This document shows, one piece after another, positions 15,486 through 23,763 of a stretch of DNA of 28,593 nucleotides. Where the stretch lies: NCBI RefSeq assembly GCF_946220915.1, contig NZ_CAMIHH010000029.1:1-28593 (forward strand). The letters run 5' to 3'. How positions within the stretch are numbered: the first letter of the stretch is position 1; each line of letters opens with the position of its first letter. Source of the DNA: an uncultured Flavobacterium sp. Lineage in GTDB: Bacteria > Bacteroidota > Bacteroidia > Flavobacteriales > Flavobacteriaceae. Made by a program: the position numbers and the translations under genes. The notes under the pieces are model-generated. The model searched no databases. It had not been told where the DNA came from and worked only from the letters and a program-made list of their open reading frames with translations.

Positions 15486-16589
15486 ATGGAGACAAATATA
15501 CCCGGCTACATAAAAACGGTTTATATAGCGCTGCTCATCATAATTATTGTTTTTGTAATGATCATTGCCAAAGCATTGCTGGTGCCCCTGCTCATTTCGG
15601 GGTACATTGCCATGCTGCTTACTTCATCATGCAATGCCCTCGAGCGCCGCAAGATACCCAGGTCCATAAGCGCATTCCTATGCCTGTTGGTGTTTATTAC
15701 AGTGATTGCAGGAATACTGGTGTTCATTTATTTCCAGGTAAAGAGCTTTACGGCCGACCTGGGTGGCGACCTTTCGTCCAAACTCAATTCTTTTGTGATC
15801 ACGGCAAACGAGTGGGCCTTTGACCACCTGGGCTTTGACCTGGGCATGCGGGACGGCTTCAAGATGGAAAAGGCGGTAGAGATCGTGCAGCCCGAAAATA
15901 CCAGCGCCACACAACTTGTATGGACCGCCATCGGTACGATGTCGGACATCATACTGTTGCCGGTATTCATTTTCTTCCTGCTCATATACCGCGACCATCT
16001 TGCCGTGTTCATCTCCAAGGTGTTCCGCAAACAGGATGATAACAGCCTGCTGGGGCGCATGACATCGATACGGAAAATAGTGCATGCCTATATTGTAGGG
16101 GCTGGAAAGGTAATGCTTATCTTAGCCGTTGTAAATACTGGGATATTATTTGCATTAGGCATAGAGCATGCCATATTTTTCGGGGTCCTGGCCGGTATGC
16201 TAAATATTATTCCTTACCTGGGGCCGTCGCTTGGGGCAATACTTCCTTTCTTTTTTGCCTTAATGACAAAGGACAGCCTTTTTTACCCTATTGCCGTAGT
16301 AGTGGCATTTACATTTATCCAGTTGCTCGAAGGCGCATTCCTCACGCCAAAAATAACAGGGAGCAATGTAAACCTGAATGCGCTGGTAACGTTCATCGGG
16401 TTATTGATAGGCGGCGCCATATGGGGCATTACCGGAATGATCCTGATCATACCTACTATTGCAATACTAAAAAAACTGTTTGAGCTTAGCCCCGACACAC
16501 AGCCTTATGCCTACCTTTTTGGCGAGGAGGACAACACCTGGTTTAAAAAACGCAGCAGGAAAAAGAAGACTGTTGCTACAGAGGAGTAG
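15486..16589 (+). CDS. AI-2E family (PerM/YdiK-type) membrane transporter
   Basis: The 367-residue inner-membrane protein has about seven to eight hydrophobic helices: two near the N-terminus (about residues 12-50), one at 60-84, then a soluble segment (about 85-145), and the rest from 150 to 345. The conserved C-terminal part includes FGVLAGMLNIIPYLGPSLGA and ITGMILIIPTIAILKKLFE, both typical of the family, and the protein ends in a very basic tail (KKRSRKKKT). Family members export diverse small molecules or act as Na+/H+ antiporters, so the substrate cannot be named. It lies between bioD and bioF on the opposite strand, splitting the biotin genes. The link to biotin is positional only. Confidence 0.9.
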   Translation: METNIPGYIKTVYIALLIIIIVFVMIIAKALLVPLLISGYIAMLLTSSCNALERRKIPRSISAFLCLLVFITVIAGILVFIYFQVKSFTADLGGDLSSKLNSFVITANEWAFDHLGFDLGMRDGFKMEKAVEIVQPENTSATQLVWTAIGTMSDIILLPVFIFFLLIYRDHLAVFISKVFRKQDDNSLLGRMTSIRKIVHAYIVGAGKVMLILAVVNTGILFALGIEHAIFFGVLAGMLNIIPYLGPSLGAILPFFFALMTKDSLFYPIAVVVAFTFIQLLEGAFLTPKITGSNVNLNALVTFIGLLIGGAIWGITGMILIIPTIAILKKLFELSPDTQPYAYLFGEEDNTWFKKRSRKKKTVATEE

Positions 16590-16638
16590 CCGGTATCATT
16601 TAAATATAAATCTGCTCATCCCGACGCAAATAAATTCC

Positions 16639-17778
16639 TTACAGGATTACTTCACACAATGCCTCAAGGAGCGAGGTAACTTCGGCTGCCGTGTTATAGC
16701 TGTGCAGGCAGAACCGCAGGCGCTCGCTGCCGGACGGAACTGTGGGTGAAAGTATAGGCTTTACACTATAACCGTTTGCCTGCAAATATGCCGCAGTTTG
16801 CCTGGCTTTTTCATTACCCGGAATAACAGCGCACTGAATGGCGGAAACGCTGTCTATAAACAGTTCCCCGAGGCTTAGGCGTTGCAGCTCTGCCCTGAAA
16901 TATTGAATGTTATGGCCTAAGCCCTCACGGCATGCCGTGTTTTCGAGTTCACGGTAAGCAAATAGTATCGTGGCCAGGCTGTGTGGTGGCAACGCAGTGG
17001 TATAAATGAGGCTTCGTGCAAAATTGACCAGGTAATCCCTGAGCGGTTCGGGTCCCAGCAGCGCTGCGCCATGGCAGCCCAGGCCTTTGCCGAAAGTCAT
17101 GACCCTTGCAAAAATTTTATCTTCGAGACCGAGTTGCTGCACAAGCCCTTCGCCGGCAGGCCCAAAAACACCCAGGGCATGGGCTTCGTCAATTACAAGC
17201 CTGCACGCGTATCTCCCGGCTAACCGAGCCAGTCCAGGTAGGTCGGGACTGTCGCCATCCATCGAGAAAACAGATTCGGTCACAATGTAAATTTCCCTGT
17301 TGCCTTTGTGCCTTTCTATTAGCTTTTCGAGAATATCAAGATCATTATGGGCAAATTTATATGATGCGGCACCTGACAGCCGAAGCCCGTCGCGTATCGA
17401 GGCATGGATGTATTCGTCATACAGCACAATATCGCCTTTTTGCGGGACGGATGAAAAGAAGCCCACATTGGCATCGTACCCTGAATTAAAGATCAGGGCG
17501 CTTTTGGCATTGTGAAATCCGGCTATGAATTTTTCAACTATTGGATACAGGGCATGGTTGCCTGACAGCAGCCTTGAGCCCGTCGATCCATTCTGCATAA
17601 AGCCATTTTCTGTAAGGTAGTTATGTACCTTGCTAAAAATTTGAGCGTTGGAAGAAAATCCCAAATAATCGTTGGAAGAGAAATCAATTTTATTACCAGT
17701 AACAGCAAGCATCCGGAAGGCGTTTGCCTTTTGGCGTTCTTCGATCTTTATGGCCAGTGATTCGGGGAAATTTTCCAT
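16639..17778 (-). CDS. bioF: 8-amino-7-oxononanoate synthase BioF
   Basis: BioF condenses a pimeloyl thioester with alanine to give KAPA, the substrate of BioA. This PLP enzyme of the alpha-oxoamine synthase family has 379 residues from the ATG at 17778; an upstream in-frame start adds a hydrophobic, unlikely N-terminus. Visible features are SSNDYLG (34-40), GSTGSRLLSG (64-73), YDEYIHASIRDG, IDEAHALGVFG (196-206) and the Schiff-base lysine Lys231 in TFGKGLGCHGA. The nearby bioA and bioD favour BioF over the related threonine-pathway enzyme Kbl. It is separated from bioD by the oppositely oriented permease gene, so it has its own promoter. Confidence 0.93.
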   Translation of the reverse strand: MENFPESLAIKIEERQKANAFRMLAVTGNKIDFSSNDYLGFSSNAQIFSKVHNYLTENGFMQNGSTGSRLLSGNHALYPIVEKFIAGFHNAKSALIFNSGYDANVGFFSSVPQKGDIVLYDEYIHASIRDGLRLSGAASYKFAHNDLDILEKLIERHKGNREIYIVTESVFSMDGDSPDLPGLARLAGRYACRLVIDEAHALGVFGPAGEGLVQQLGLEDKIFARVMTFGKGLGCHGAALLGPEPLRDYLVNFARSLIYTTALPPHSLATILFAYRELENTACREGLGHNIQYFRAELQRLSLGELFIDSVSAIQCAVIPGNEKARQTAAYLQANGYSVKPILSPTVPSGSERLRFCLHSYNTAAEVTSLLEALCEVIL

Positions 17779-17782
17779 AGAC

Positions 17783-17813
17783 CAAATGTAAAGAACACGG
17801 AGGCTAAAAACAA
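17783..17813 (-). promoter_or_regulatory. Probable promoter of bioF
   Basis: On the minus strand TTG (17811-17813), 20 bases, then TACATTTG (17783-17790) match the Bacteroidota consensus perfectly. The -7 element ends 4 bases before the bioF ATG, so transcription would start at or next to the start codon. Confidence 0.5.
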
Positions 17814-17820
17814 ATAGAAT

Positions 17821-17848
17821 GAAAAACAACAATTTTTTATTGTTTTTC
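17821..17848. promoter_or_regulatory. Inverted repeat over the promoter of the DUF2975 operon (candidate operator)
   Basis: GAAAAACAA (17821-17829) and TTGTTTTTC (17840-17848) are perfect 9-base inverted arms with a 10-base centre. The right arm contains the TTG of the DUF2975 promoter. The operon encodes a Cro/C1-type regulator as its last gene, so autoregulation at this site is plausible. Confidence 0.45.
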
Positions 17849-17867
17849 GATAATTTATTTATATTTG
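17840..17867 (+). promoter_or_regulatory. Promoter of the DUF2975-regulator operon
   Basis: TTG (17840-17842), 17 bases, then TATATTTG (17860-17867) match both Bacteroidota promoter boxes perfectly. The first gene starts 25 bases downstream at 17893. Confidence 0.65.
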
Positions 17868-17892
17868 TACCGAATAATTAACCCGATTTGCC

Positions 17893-18360
17893 ATGATAAA
17901 ATTTAGAATACTTAATTATGTTCTGGTCCTTATGGTTGCCTTATGCATACTTGGGCTGCTCTTCATGACATTTATGCTTTATGCCTTGCACTTACGATCA
18001 GAAGAAGATCCTGAAATAATTACCCTTGTAATTATTGGGCTTGTAAAGGTGCTGTTGCTTACAATTGCGTTATCTTTTACAAAACAGGCTACCGGAACAT
18101 TCCTGCGGCAAGGATATTTTAACGCACAGAGCGCCCGGTTCCTTAACGTTGCCGGATACACAATGGCCGCATCATCACTGGTTACCCTCGTTGCGAACCT
18201 TACGGAAATTGCGTATGTCGACAGAGATTCCCTGCCGTCCTATTCGATAGAGGTAATTTATGATAGTACAGTACTCCTCGTTGGCCTTGCCCTGCTTGGT
18301 GTTGCCGACATCATTAAAAAGGGAATTAGCATTAAACATGAAAACGACTTAACCATTTAA
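17893..18360 (+). CDS. DUF2975 family membrane protein (first of three)
   Basis: The 155-residue protein has four predicted membrane helices (about residues 8-32, 45-64, 85-107 and 119-140) and a short polar C-terminal tail ending KHENDLTI. That ending, and the arrangement with a small Cro/C1 regulator, fit DUF2975 proteins, which usually sit beside a YozG-like regulator. No biochemical function is established. It starts a compact operon: the next gene begins three bases after its stop. It differs enough from its two downstream relatives to suggest an old triplication. Confidence 0.8.
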   Translation: MIKFRILNYVLVLMVALCILGLLFMTFMLYALHLRSEEDPEIITLVIIGLVKVLLLTIALSFTKQATGTFLRQGYFNAQSARFLNVAGYTMAASSLVTLVANLTEIAYVDRDSLPSYSIEVIYDSTVLLVGLALLGVADIIKKGISIKHENDLTI

Positions 18361-18363
18361 CTC

Positions 18364-18876
18364 ATGCAACGACTGCCGATTTTACGGACATTAACTAAAA
18401 TTCTATTTTTCCTAAGCATGATAACTATTGCTTTTGTGCCAGGATTTATACTTCTGCTAATCATTTCCCCTGAAAGTGTCCCTGCCGGTATACGCATTGC
18501 CACATTTAGTAACGATCATGGTATCGGTTTTATTGGTACGCTTGCCCTTATGTTCGCAGGATATTGCTTTTTTGTGTATGCGCTCTATCTTTTCGGAAAG
18601 GTGCTTGACCTGTTCTCAAAAAGGAAAATCTTTGACGATTTGGTAATAAAATACCTGAATCGCATTGGGCAGCTAATCCTCGGGGGGTTGGCATTAATTG
18701 CAATTCCGCCCCACATCTACAGGCTTTTTACACAAAATCCCATCAATATTAACGCTGACAGTGGCACATTGAGCCTTGTAATTTTTACAATATGCTTCGG
18801 GCTATTTTTCATGGTGCTCTCTGAAGTGTTCCTGATGGCAAAAGGGCTTAAGGAAGAAAACGACCTAACTGTATAA
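18364..18876 (+). CDS. DUF2975 family membrane protein (second of three)
   Basis: The 170-residue protein has four predicted membrane helices (about residues 12-36, 56-80, 98-118 and 136-160). The segment LFGKVLDLFSKRKIFDD after helix 2 is the most family-like part: in DUF2975 proteins a short basic loop follows that helix. The tail ends LKEENDLTV, matching its neighbours. It starts three bases after the previous stop and is followed two bases after its own stop by the third paralogue, so the genes are surely co-transcribed and probably co-translated. The proteins may form a complex; this is inferred from gene order only. Confidence 0.82.
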   Translation: MQRLPILRTLTKILFFLSMITIAFVPGFILLLIISPESVPAGIRIATFSNDHGIGFIGTLALMFAGYCFFVYALYLFGKVLDLFSKRKIFDDLVIKYLNRIGQLILGGLALIAIPPHIYRLFTQNPININADSGTLSLVIFTICFGLFFMVLSEVFLMAKGLKEENDLTV

Positions 18877-18878
18877 TC

Positions 18879-19415
18879 ATGCGGCATCATATCAACATCA
18901 TTGCGCTGGCAGTCCGTGCCGCCATTGTCATTGCTTCATGCATGGCCTTCATTCACCTGGCAATGGCCGTGCTATTCCATCTTGAAGATGGCCAACCATT
19001 GGTAAAGCAATTTTTTAGCGGCTATTTCACCCCCCTGACCAAGGCAACACCTTATCATAATAACGAATGGTATGGCTCTGCTTTTTGCATTGTTTATGCG
19101 GCACTACTCATTTATTGCGTTACTGGGCTGCAACGTTTTCAAAAGGGCCTGAAACGCATCAAAAAAGGCTATATTTTCGAAGAGGGGCAGGATAAGGCCT
19201 TCCGCAATGCGGCGGCTTCAGTGATTATTTTTGCCAAGTCTAAATACCTGCTGTTCTGCACTATGGGCAGCCTGCTTTATTTCGACCTCACAATATTCTT
19301 TCGGGAAATACCGTCATTTCTTGCCATATACCTCATAGGTAAGTTCATGTACCTGATATCCGGCATAGCAGAGAAAGGTGCCTTCATACGGCAGGAAAAC
19401 GAATTAACCATTTAG
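18879..19415 (+). CDS. DUF2975 family membrane protein (third of three)
   Basis: The 178-residue protein has four predicted membrane helices (about residues 7-31, 64-84, 109-132 and 143-162). The loop after helix 2 (LQRFQKGLKRIKKGYIFEE) is strongly basic and parallels the same loop in the second paralogue. The tail ends RQENELTI. The final six-residue pattern E-N-D/E-L-T-I/V is thus shared by all three products and lies at the very C-terminus in each. The regulator gene begins three bases after the stop codon. Confidence 0.82.
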   Translation: MRHHINIIALAVRAAIVIASCMAFIHLAMAVLFHLEDGQPLVKQFFSGYFTPLTKATPYHNNEWYGSAFCIVYAALLIYCVTGLQRFQKGLKRIKKGYIFEEGQDKAFRNAAASVIIFAKSKYLLFCTMGSLLYFDLTIFFREIPSFLAIYLIGKFMYLISGIAEKGAFIRQENELTI

Positions 19416-19418
19416 CCT

Positions 19419-19643
19419 ATGCCTATTATCATTAACCTGGACGTAATGCTGGCCAAACGCAAGATGCGCAGCAACGAACTGGCCGACAGGGTAGGAATTA
19501 CCACCGCCAACCTTTCGATCCTGAAGACTGGAAAAGCAAAGGCCATTCGCTTCTCCACGCTTGAGGCAATATGTGATGTATTGCAATGCCAGCCGGGTGA
19601 CATCATGGAGTTTATACACGAAAACGAGGAAAATAAACTATAG
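19419..19643 (+). CDS. YozG-like Cro/C1-type helix-turn-helix regulator
   Basis: The 74-residue protein is essentially one helix-turn-helix domain: LDVMLAKRKMRSNELADRVG leads into the recognition-helix region ITTANLSILKTGKAKAIRFS and LEAICDVLQCQPGDIMEF. This matches the small YozG-type regulators that commonly accompany DUF2975 membrane proteins. It is the last gene of the operon (three-base gap). The membrane proteins may modulate its activity, and it may bind the inverted repeat over the operon promoter; both are inferences. Confidence 0.88.
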   Translation: MPIIINLDVMLAKRKMRSNELADRVGITTANLSILKTGKAKAIRFSTLEAICDVLQCQPGDIMEFIHENEENKL

Positions 19644-19724
19644 CACCTGCTGCATCCGTTTGGATAATGGCGATAAATAGTTTTATGGCCTTCATACAAA
19701 AAAGGCTATAATTTCGTTTTAGCT

Positions 19725-19732
19725 TATATTTG
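19725..19732 (+). promoter_or_regulatory. Probable -7 element of the porZ promoter
   Basis: TATATTTG is a perfect TAnnTTTG, 16 bases before the porZ ATG. No clear TTG lies at the normal distance upstream. Confidence 0.4.
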
Positions 19733-19748
19733 CGCAAATTTAGCTTTA

Positions 19749-22034
19749 ATGAAAAAGGTTTTCCCAATAGTATTCCTGTTATTTTCCATCGTTTCCTTTG
19801 GCCAGGGCGACCAGATGTGGGGCAGCTATTTTTCGTATAACAACATTCAGGACATAGCCCAATCCAATAACAGGATGTTTGCCGCATCTGAAAGCGCCAT
19901 GTTCAGCATGAATGTAGGCACTAATGAGGTAAGGACCATAACATCCGTAGATGGCCTGAAGGCAGAAACCATTACGGCCATCCATCACAGCCCTTCTTAC
20001 GGCAAAACGCTTATAGGCAATGCAAATGGCCTGCTTATCATCTTAAACAGCGATTTTTCGGCGCTGAACAAGATTGACATCGTTCAGGAGACCACTGTTC
20101 CTGCTGCAAGGAAAAAAATAAACCATATTTATGAATATGAAGGCAAAGCCTACCTGTCATGCGACTTTGGCATCGCTGTGTTCGACCTGGCTTCGCTGGA
20201 GTTTGGCGACACGTACTACCTGGGGCCCAGCGGTGCAGAAATACCTGTTAGGCAGACTTCAATTCATGAAGGGTATATGTATGCAGCTACCTATTCGAAT
20301 GGCCTAAGGAGGGCGCCATTCCCCAATCCAAACCTAAATGATTTCACCCAATGGAACGAAATATTTGGTAGCGCATGGTCGGCAGCGCTTAGCTTTTCCG
20401 GCAGTTTTTTTGGATTTGCAAACGGAACACTGTATAAACCCGACCTGCAAACCAACGCTGCATTCCCTTTCGAATTATTCCCCTCTGAAGTAACAGACCT
20501 TCGTGAAGCAAACGGCTACATGGTGGCTACATGCTCCAACCGTGTTAATGTGTATAATGATGCCTTGGTAAGAGTATTCCAGATCAACCTCATACCGGGC
20601 GAAAATGTTACATTTACCTGTGCAACCATTGTTGGGGGTGACATATTTATAGGTACAAGAGAAAAAGGGGTGTTCTCTATGCCACTAACCAACATCTCTG
20701 CAATAACCAACATAACGCCTAACGGGCCATTAAGGAGCAGCATATTTTCCATAGAAAAAACGCCAACTTCACTTTGGGCCGTATATGGAGGGTATAGTTC
20801 CGTTTATGAGCCTGATTATTCGCAATACGGGGTAAGCAGGTTTAGTAATGATGCAGGATGGACATCCATCCCCTTTGAAGACCTGCGTGATGCGAGATCG
20901 TTGTCTGACATTACGGTTAACCCTGCCAATGAAAAACAGGTTTTTTTACAATCCTTTCATTCGGGCATGTTAAAAGTTGAAGAAGAAACGCTTACACTTT
21001 ATAATACTTTGAACAGTGATCTTGAAGAACAGGTACAGGCTCCATCAGATCCTGGAATAAGTGTCAGGGTAAATGGTGGAGCGTTTGACACGAATGGCAA
21101 TCTCTGGATTACAAACAGCCTTGTGCTTAATGCCATAAAAAAATATAATCCCGGCTCCAACCAATGGACATCGTATAGTGTCGAAAACAAACTGAGCCCG
21201 GATATCGAAAATTATGGACAAATCGTTATCGATAGGAATAATACTAAATGGATAGCTTCACAGCAGAATGGGGTTGTTGCGTTTAACGAGACCCTGAATA
21301 ATAAATTCATCATTATCAAGGGCGAAGAAGAAGAAGGCAATCTCCCGTCTAACGATGTAAAATGCCTGGCCATAGATAATAATAACCGGCTTTGGATAGG
21401 CACAAACAAGGGGCTTAGGGTAATATCGAGCATTGAGCGGTTCATGACCGAGGATGAGCTTACTGCGAATGCCATCATTATCATGGAAGACGGGCTGGCA
21501 CAGGAACTAATGTATGAACAGGCCATTACAAACATTATCGTTGACGGAGGCAATAATAAATGGATTGGCACTGCCGGTGCAGGCGCGTTTCTTGTATCGC
21601 CGGATGGGCAGCGCACTATTTTTCATTTTACTAAAGAAAATTCGCCGCTGCCCAGCAATAATATTAACGACATCGCTATTGATTTCCAGACCGGAGAGGT
21701 GTTTTTTGCAACTGACAGGGGTATGGTTTCCTATAAGGGCACTTCTACCCGGGGAGCTGACGACCTGAGCAAAGTGTATGTGTTCCCGAACCCCGTGCGG
21801 CCAAATTTTACAGGCGATGTGAATATTAGCGGGCTTATGGACAATGTAAATATCAAGATAACCGACATTGAGGGAAACCTGGTTTTCGAAGCTACTTCGG
21901 AAGGCGGAACGGTATTATGGGATACTACTGCTTTTGGCAAATATAAAGTAGCATCGGGCGTATACATGATTTTTATTGCTTCGGAAGACGGCACCGAAAC
22001 CAAAGTGAAAAAAGTAATGATCATAAGGGGATAG
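19749..22034 (+). CDS. porZ: PorZ-like T9SS surface protein with beta-propellers and sorting domain
   Basis: The 761-residue protein has a signal peptide (MKKVFPIVFLLFSIVSFGQ) and a long body of two-component-regulator-type propeller repeats; examples are NRLWIGTNKGLRVIS, NNKWIGTAGAGAFLVS and NGNLWITNSL. It ends in a type A T9SS sorting domain (about residues 675-761: VYVFPNPVRP, then VNIKITDIEGNLVFEA, ending VKKVMIIRG). This layout and length match PorZ, a cell-surface part of the T9SS attachment complex that handles the anionic lipopolysaccharide joined to secreted cargo. Assignment rests on architecture and on its position directly before recO (7-base gap), an order I recall from other flavobacteria. 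Confidence 0.87.
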   Translation: MKKVFPIVFLLFSIVSFGQGDQMWGSYFSYNNIQDIAQSNNRMFAASESAMFSMNVGTNEVRTITSVDGLKAETITAIHHSPSYGKTLIGNANGLLIILNSDFSALNKIDIVQETTVPAARKKINHIYEYEGKAYLSCDFGIAVFDLASLEFGDTYYLGPSGAEIPVRQTSIHEGYMYAATYSNGLRRAPFPNPNLNDFTQWNEIFGSAWSAALSFSGSFFGFANGTLYKPDLQTNAAFPFELFPSEVTDLREANGYMVATCSNRVNVYNDALVRVFQINLIPGENVTFTCATIVGGDIFIGTREKGVFSMPLTNISAITNITPNGPLRSSIFSIEKTPTSLWAVYGGYSSVYEPDYSQYGVSRFSNDAGWTSIPFEDLRDARSLSDITVNPANEKQVFLQSFHSGMLKVEEETLTLYNTLNSDLEEQVQAPSDPGISVRVNGGAFDTNGNLWITNSLVLNAIKKYNPGSNQWTSYSVENKLSPDIENYGQIVIDRNNTKWIASQQNGVVAFNETLNNKFIIIKGEEEEGNLPSNDVKCLAIDNNNRLWIGTNKGLRVISSIERFMTEDELTANAIIIMEDGLAQELMYEQAITNIIVDGGNNKWIGTAGAGAFLVSPDGQRTIFHFTKENSPLPSNNINDIAIDFQTGEVFFATDRGMVSYKGTSTRGADDLSKVYVFPNPVRPNFTGDVNISGLMDNVNIKITDIEGNLVFEATSEGGTVLWDTTAFGKYKVASGVYMIFIASEDGTETKVKKVMIIRG

Positions 22035-22041
22035 TGCAGGT

Positions 22042-22752
22042 ATGTTAGTAAGGACAAAGGCCATAGTAATCAGCGCGCTGCGGTACCAGGAAAAAAGCCT
22101 TATTGTAAAATGCTTCACCGAGTCGGACGGGCTCAAATCGTACTACGTGCGGGATGCATTTTCCTCTAAAAAAAGCACACAGAAAACCGTTTATTTCCAG
22201 CCGCTAAACATTCTTGAAATTGAGGCCACGCATAAAAACAAAGGCACGCTGGAGTATTTTAAAGAGGTAAGGCTGGCGCATCCTTACTTTACCATAAATA
22301 AAAACATTGTAAAGACTACCATTGCAATTTTCGTATCTGAAATGCTGCACCATTGCATTAAAGAAGAAGAAAAAAACCAAAACCTCTATTCTTTTTTAGA
22401 AACGGCGCTACTATGGCTGGACGGTCATGATAATGCGGCAAATTTTCACCTGGTCCTCTTATTGGAGATAACAAAATTCCTTGGCTTTTACCCCGACAAA
22501 AATAGCTCGGATCCTTTCTTCGAAATGACAGAAGGCATCTTTTCGCCATATCACGGCATCAGTTGCCTTACCGAAGAAGAAACAGCGCTTCTGCGTGTAC
22601 TTATGGGCTTAAAGTTTGACAACAGCGGCAAGGCATTCCACGTCTCCGAAAGGCAGGCGTTATTAAAAATCCTGCTGGATTATTATTCACTCCACCTCGA
22701 AGGTTTCAGGAAGCCTAATTCGGTAGAGGTGTTGCGCGAGGTCTTTAGCTGA
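22042..22752 (+). CDS. recO: DNA repair protein RecO
   Basis: RecO works with RecR (and RecF) to load RecA onto SSB-coated single-stranded DNA and anneals complementary strands. The 236-residue protein starts with the OB-fold segment typical of RecO (TKAIVISALRYQEKSLIVKCFTE, then FQPLNILEIEATHKN). The helical C-terminal part follows (EMLHHCIKEEEKNQNLYSFLETALLWLD, LLLEITKFLGFYP). The zinc-binding cysteines seen in some RecO proteins are absent. It lies seven bases after porZ on the same strand and converges with the hydrolase gene, whose stop codon is seven bases away. Confidence 0.92.
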   Translation: MLVRTKAIVISALRYQEKSLIVKCFTESDGLKSYYVRDAFSSKKSTQKTVYFQPLNILEIEATHKNKGTLEYFKEVRLAHPYFTINKNIVKTTIAIFVSEMLHHCIKEEEKNQNLYSFLETALLWLDGHDNAANFHLVLLLEITKFLGFYPDKNSSDPFFEMTEGIFSPYHGISCLTEEETALLRVLMGLKFDNSGKAFHVSERQALLKILLDYYSLHLEGFRKPNSVEVLREVFS

Positions 22753-22759
22753 TTGTTGT

Positions 22760-23680
22760 CTACTTTCCATTACAAAATTCATATCCGTTATCGGCTTGGC
22801 ATTCCTTACCTGTAGGAATAATGGTATGCGACTGTTCTTTTCCTCCTTCGAGCACATGGCCCATAAAATCTATGATGGTTTGCTGGCCCTTTGCAAACAG
22901 CATATCGCTGTAATCGTGTCCGCCACCACAGTACGTTACAAGGTGGGTACTTCCTCCCAATGTCATGATACGGTTGTAGATGGAATGCGATCCGAAGAGC
23001 ATAAGCCACCCTGATGAACCGGCAGGGCAATAATGGTGCGCTGCCGTGGCGTAGGGAACAGTCCTGTCGCAGCTGCCATGAAAAAGCAACACTGGCACCT
23101 GTGTACTTTTACTGATCAGGTTGATATCCATTATTGCCCCTGCGCCCGAGATGGCTCCTGCATACTTAAAACCTGCCGGAAGCCTTCCTCCATACATCTT
23201 TAACATGGACTCTTCCCAAAAGGCAGCGTGCAATACGGTTTCTGCTCCGGCGCTGCTCCCGGAAATAAATATTTTTGCCGGGTCGATGTTGTATCTTTCC
23301 TTATTATCAATAAAAAATACCACGGCCTGCTGTAACTGGTTGGCCGCAATTTGTATTGCCTTAACCTTTTCAGTCAAAATGCCGCCACAGCTAAAATCCT
23401 TTCCTTTCATATATAGCGAATAGGTTATAGATGCCGCCGCATAACCTTTTGCAGCTGCATAGCTGCAAATATGGTGTCCGTCAGTTCGCTGGCCACCACC
23501 AAACCCTCCACCGTGCACATAAATCAGCAAAGGTGTTTTTCCTCCCACAGGTTTCCCCTTTGGCAGGAACAGGTCGAGCTCCAGCTTAAGGCTATCATTA
23601 GTAAAATAAGTTACAGTTTTAAACTCCTGCGCATTAATGGATAGATTGAAAAGAAACAGAAGGGAAAGGAGGTTTTTCAT
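22760..23680 (-). CDS. Secreted alpha/beta hydrolase (esterase-like)
   Basis: The 306-residue protein has a signal peptide (MKNLLSLLFLFNLSINAQ). The ATG at 23680 is preferred over a TTG six codons upstream. The hydrolase core shows the oxyanion-hole motif YVHGGGFGGG (His56-Gly59), the nucleophile in SGSSAGAE (Ser143), an acid candidate in HGSCDRTVPY and a His candidate in GGGHDYSDM. The HGGG motif places it near the carboxylesterase/hormone-sensitive lipase and BD-FAE groups. Several cysteines (including CSYAAAKGY, FSCGG and the C-terminal FCNGK) may form disulfides in the periplasm. The substrate is unknown. It is divergent from the DyP peroxidase gene across a 242-base gap. Confidence 0.85.
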   Translation of the reverse strand: MKNLLSLLFLFNLSINAQEFKTVTYFTNDSLKLELDLFLPKGKPVGGKTPLLIYVHGGGFGGGQRTDGHHICSYAAAKGYAAASITYSLYMKGKDFSCGGILTEKVKAIQIAANQLQQAVVFFIDNKERYNIDPAKIFISGSSAGAETVLHAAFWEESMLKMYGGRLPAGFKYAGAISGAGAIMDINLISKSTQVPVLLFHGSCDRTVPYATAAHHYCPAGSSGWLMLFGSHSIYNRIMTLGGSTHLVTYCGGGHDYSDMLFAKGQQTIIDFMGHVLEGGKEQSHTIIPTGKECQADNGYEFCNGK

Positions 23681-23763
23681 TACAGGTGGTTTTTTCAAAT
23701 GTAAGTAAAATTATAGAAAGCAGTATACAGACACTTTACAACTATAATACAGCGAAAATGCAA

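Noticed and set aside
16639..17778. bioF as 2-amino-3-ketobutyrate CoA ligase (Kbl)
   Set aside because: The families are close, but the neighbouring bioA, bioD and ketoacyl synthase favour BioF and no threonine dehydrogenase gene is adjacent.
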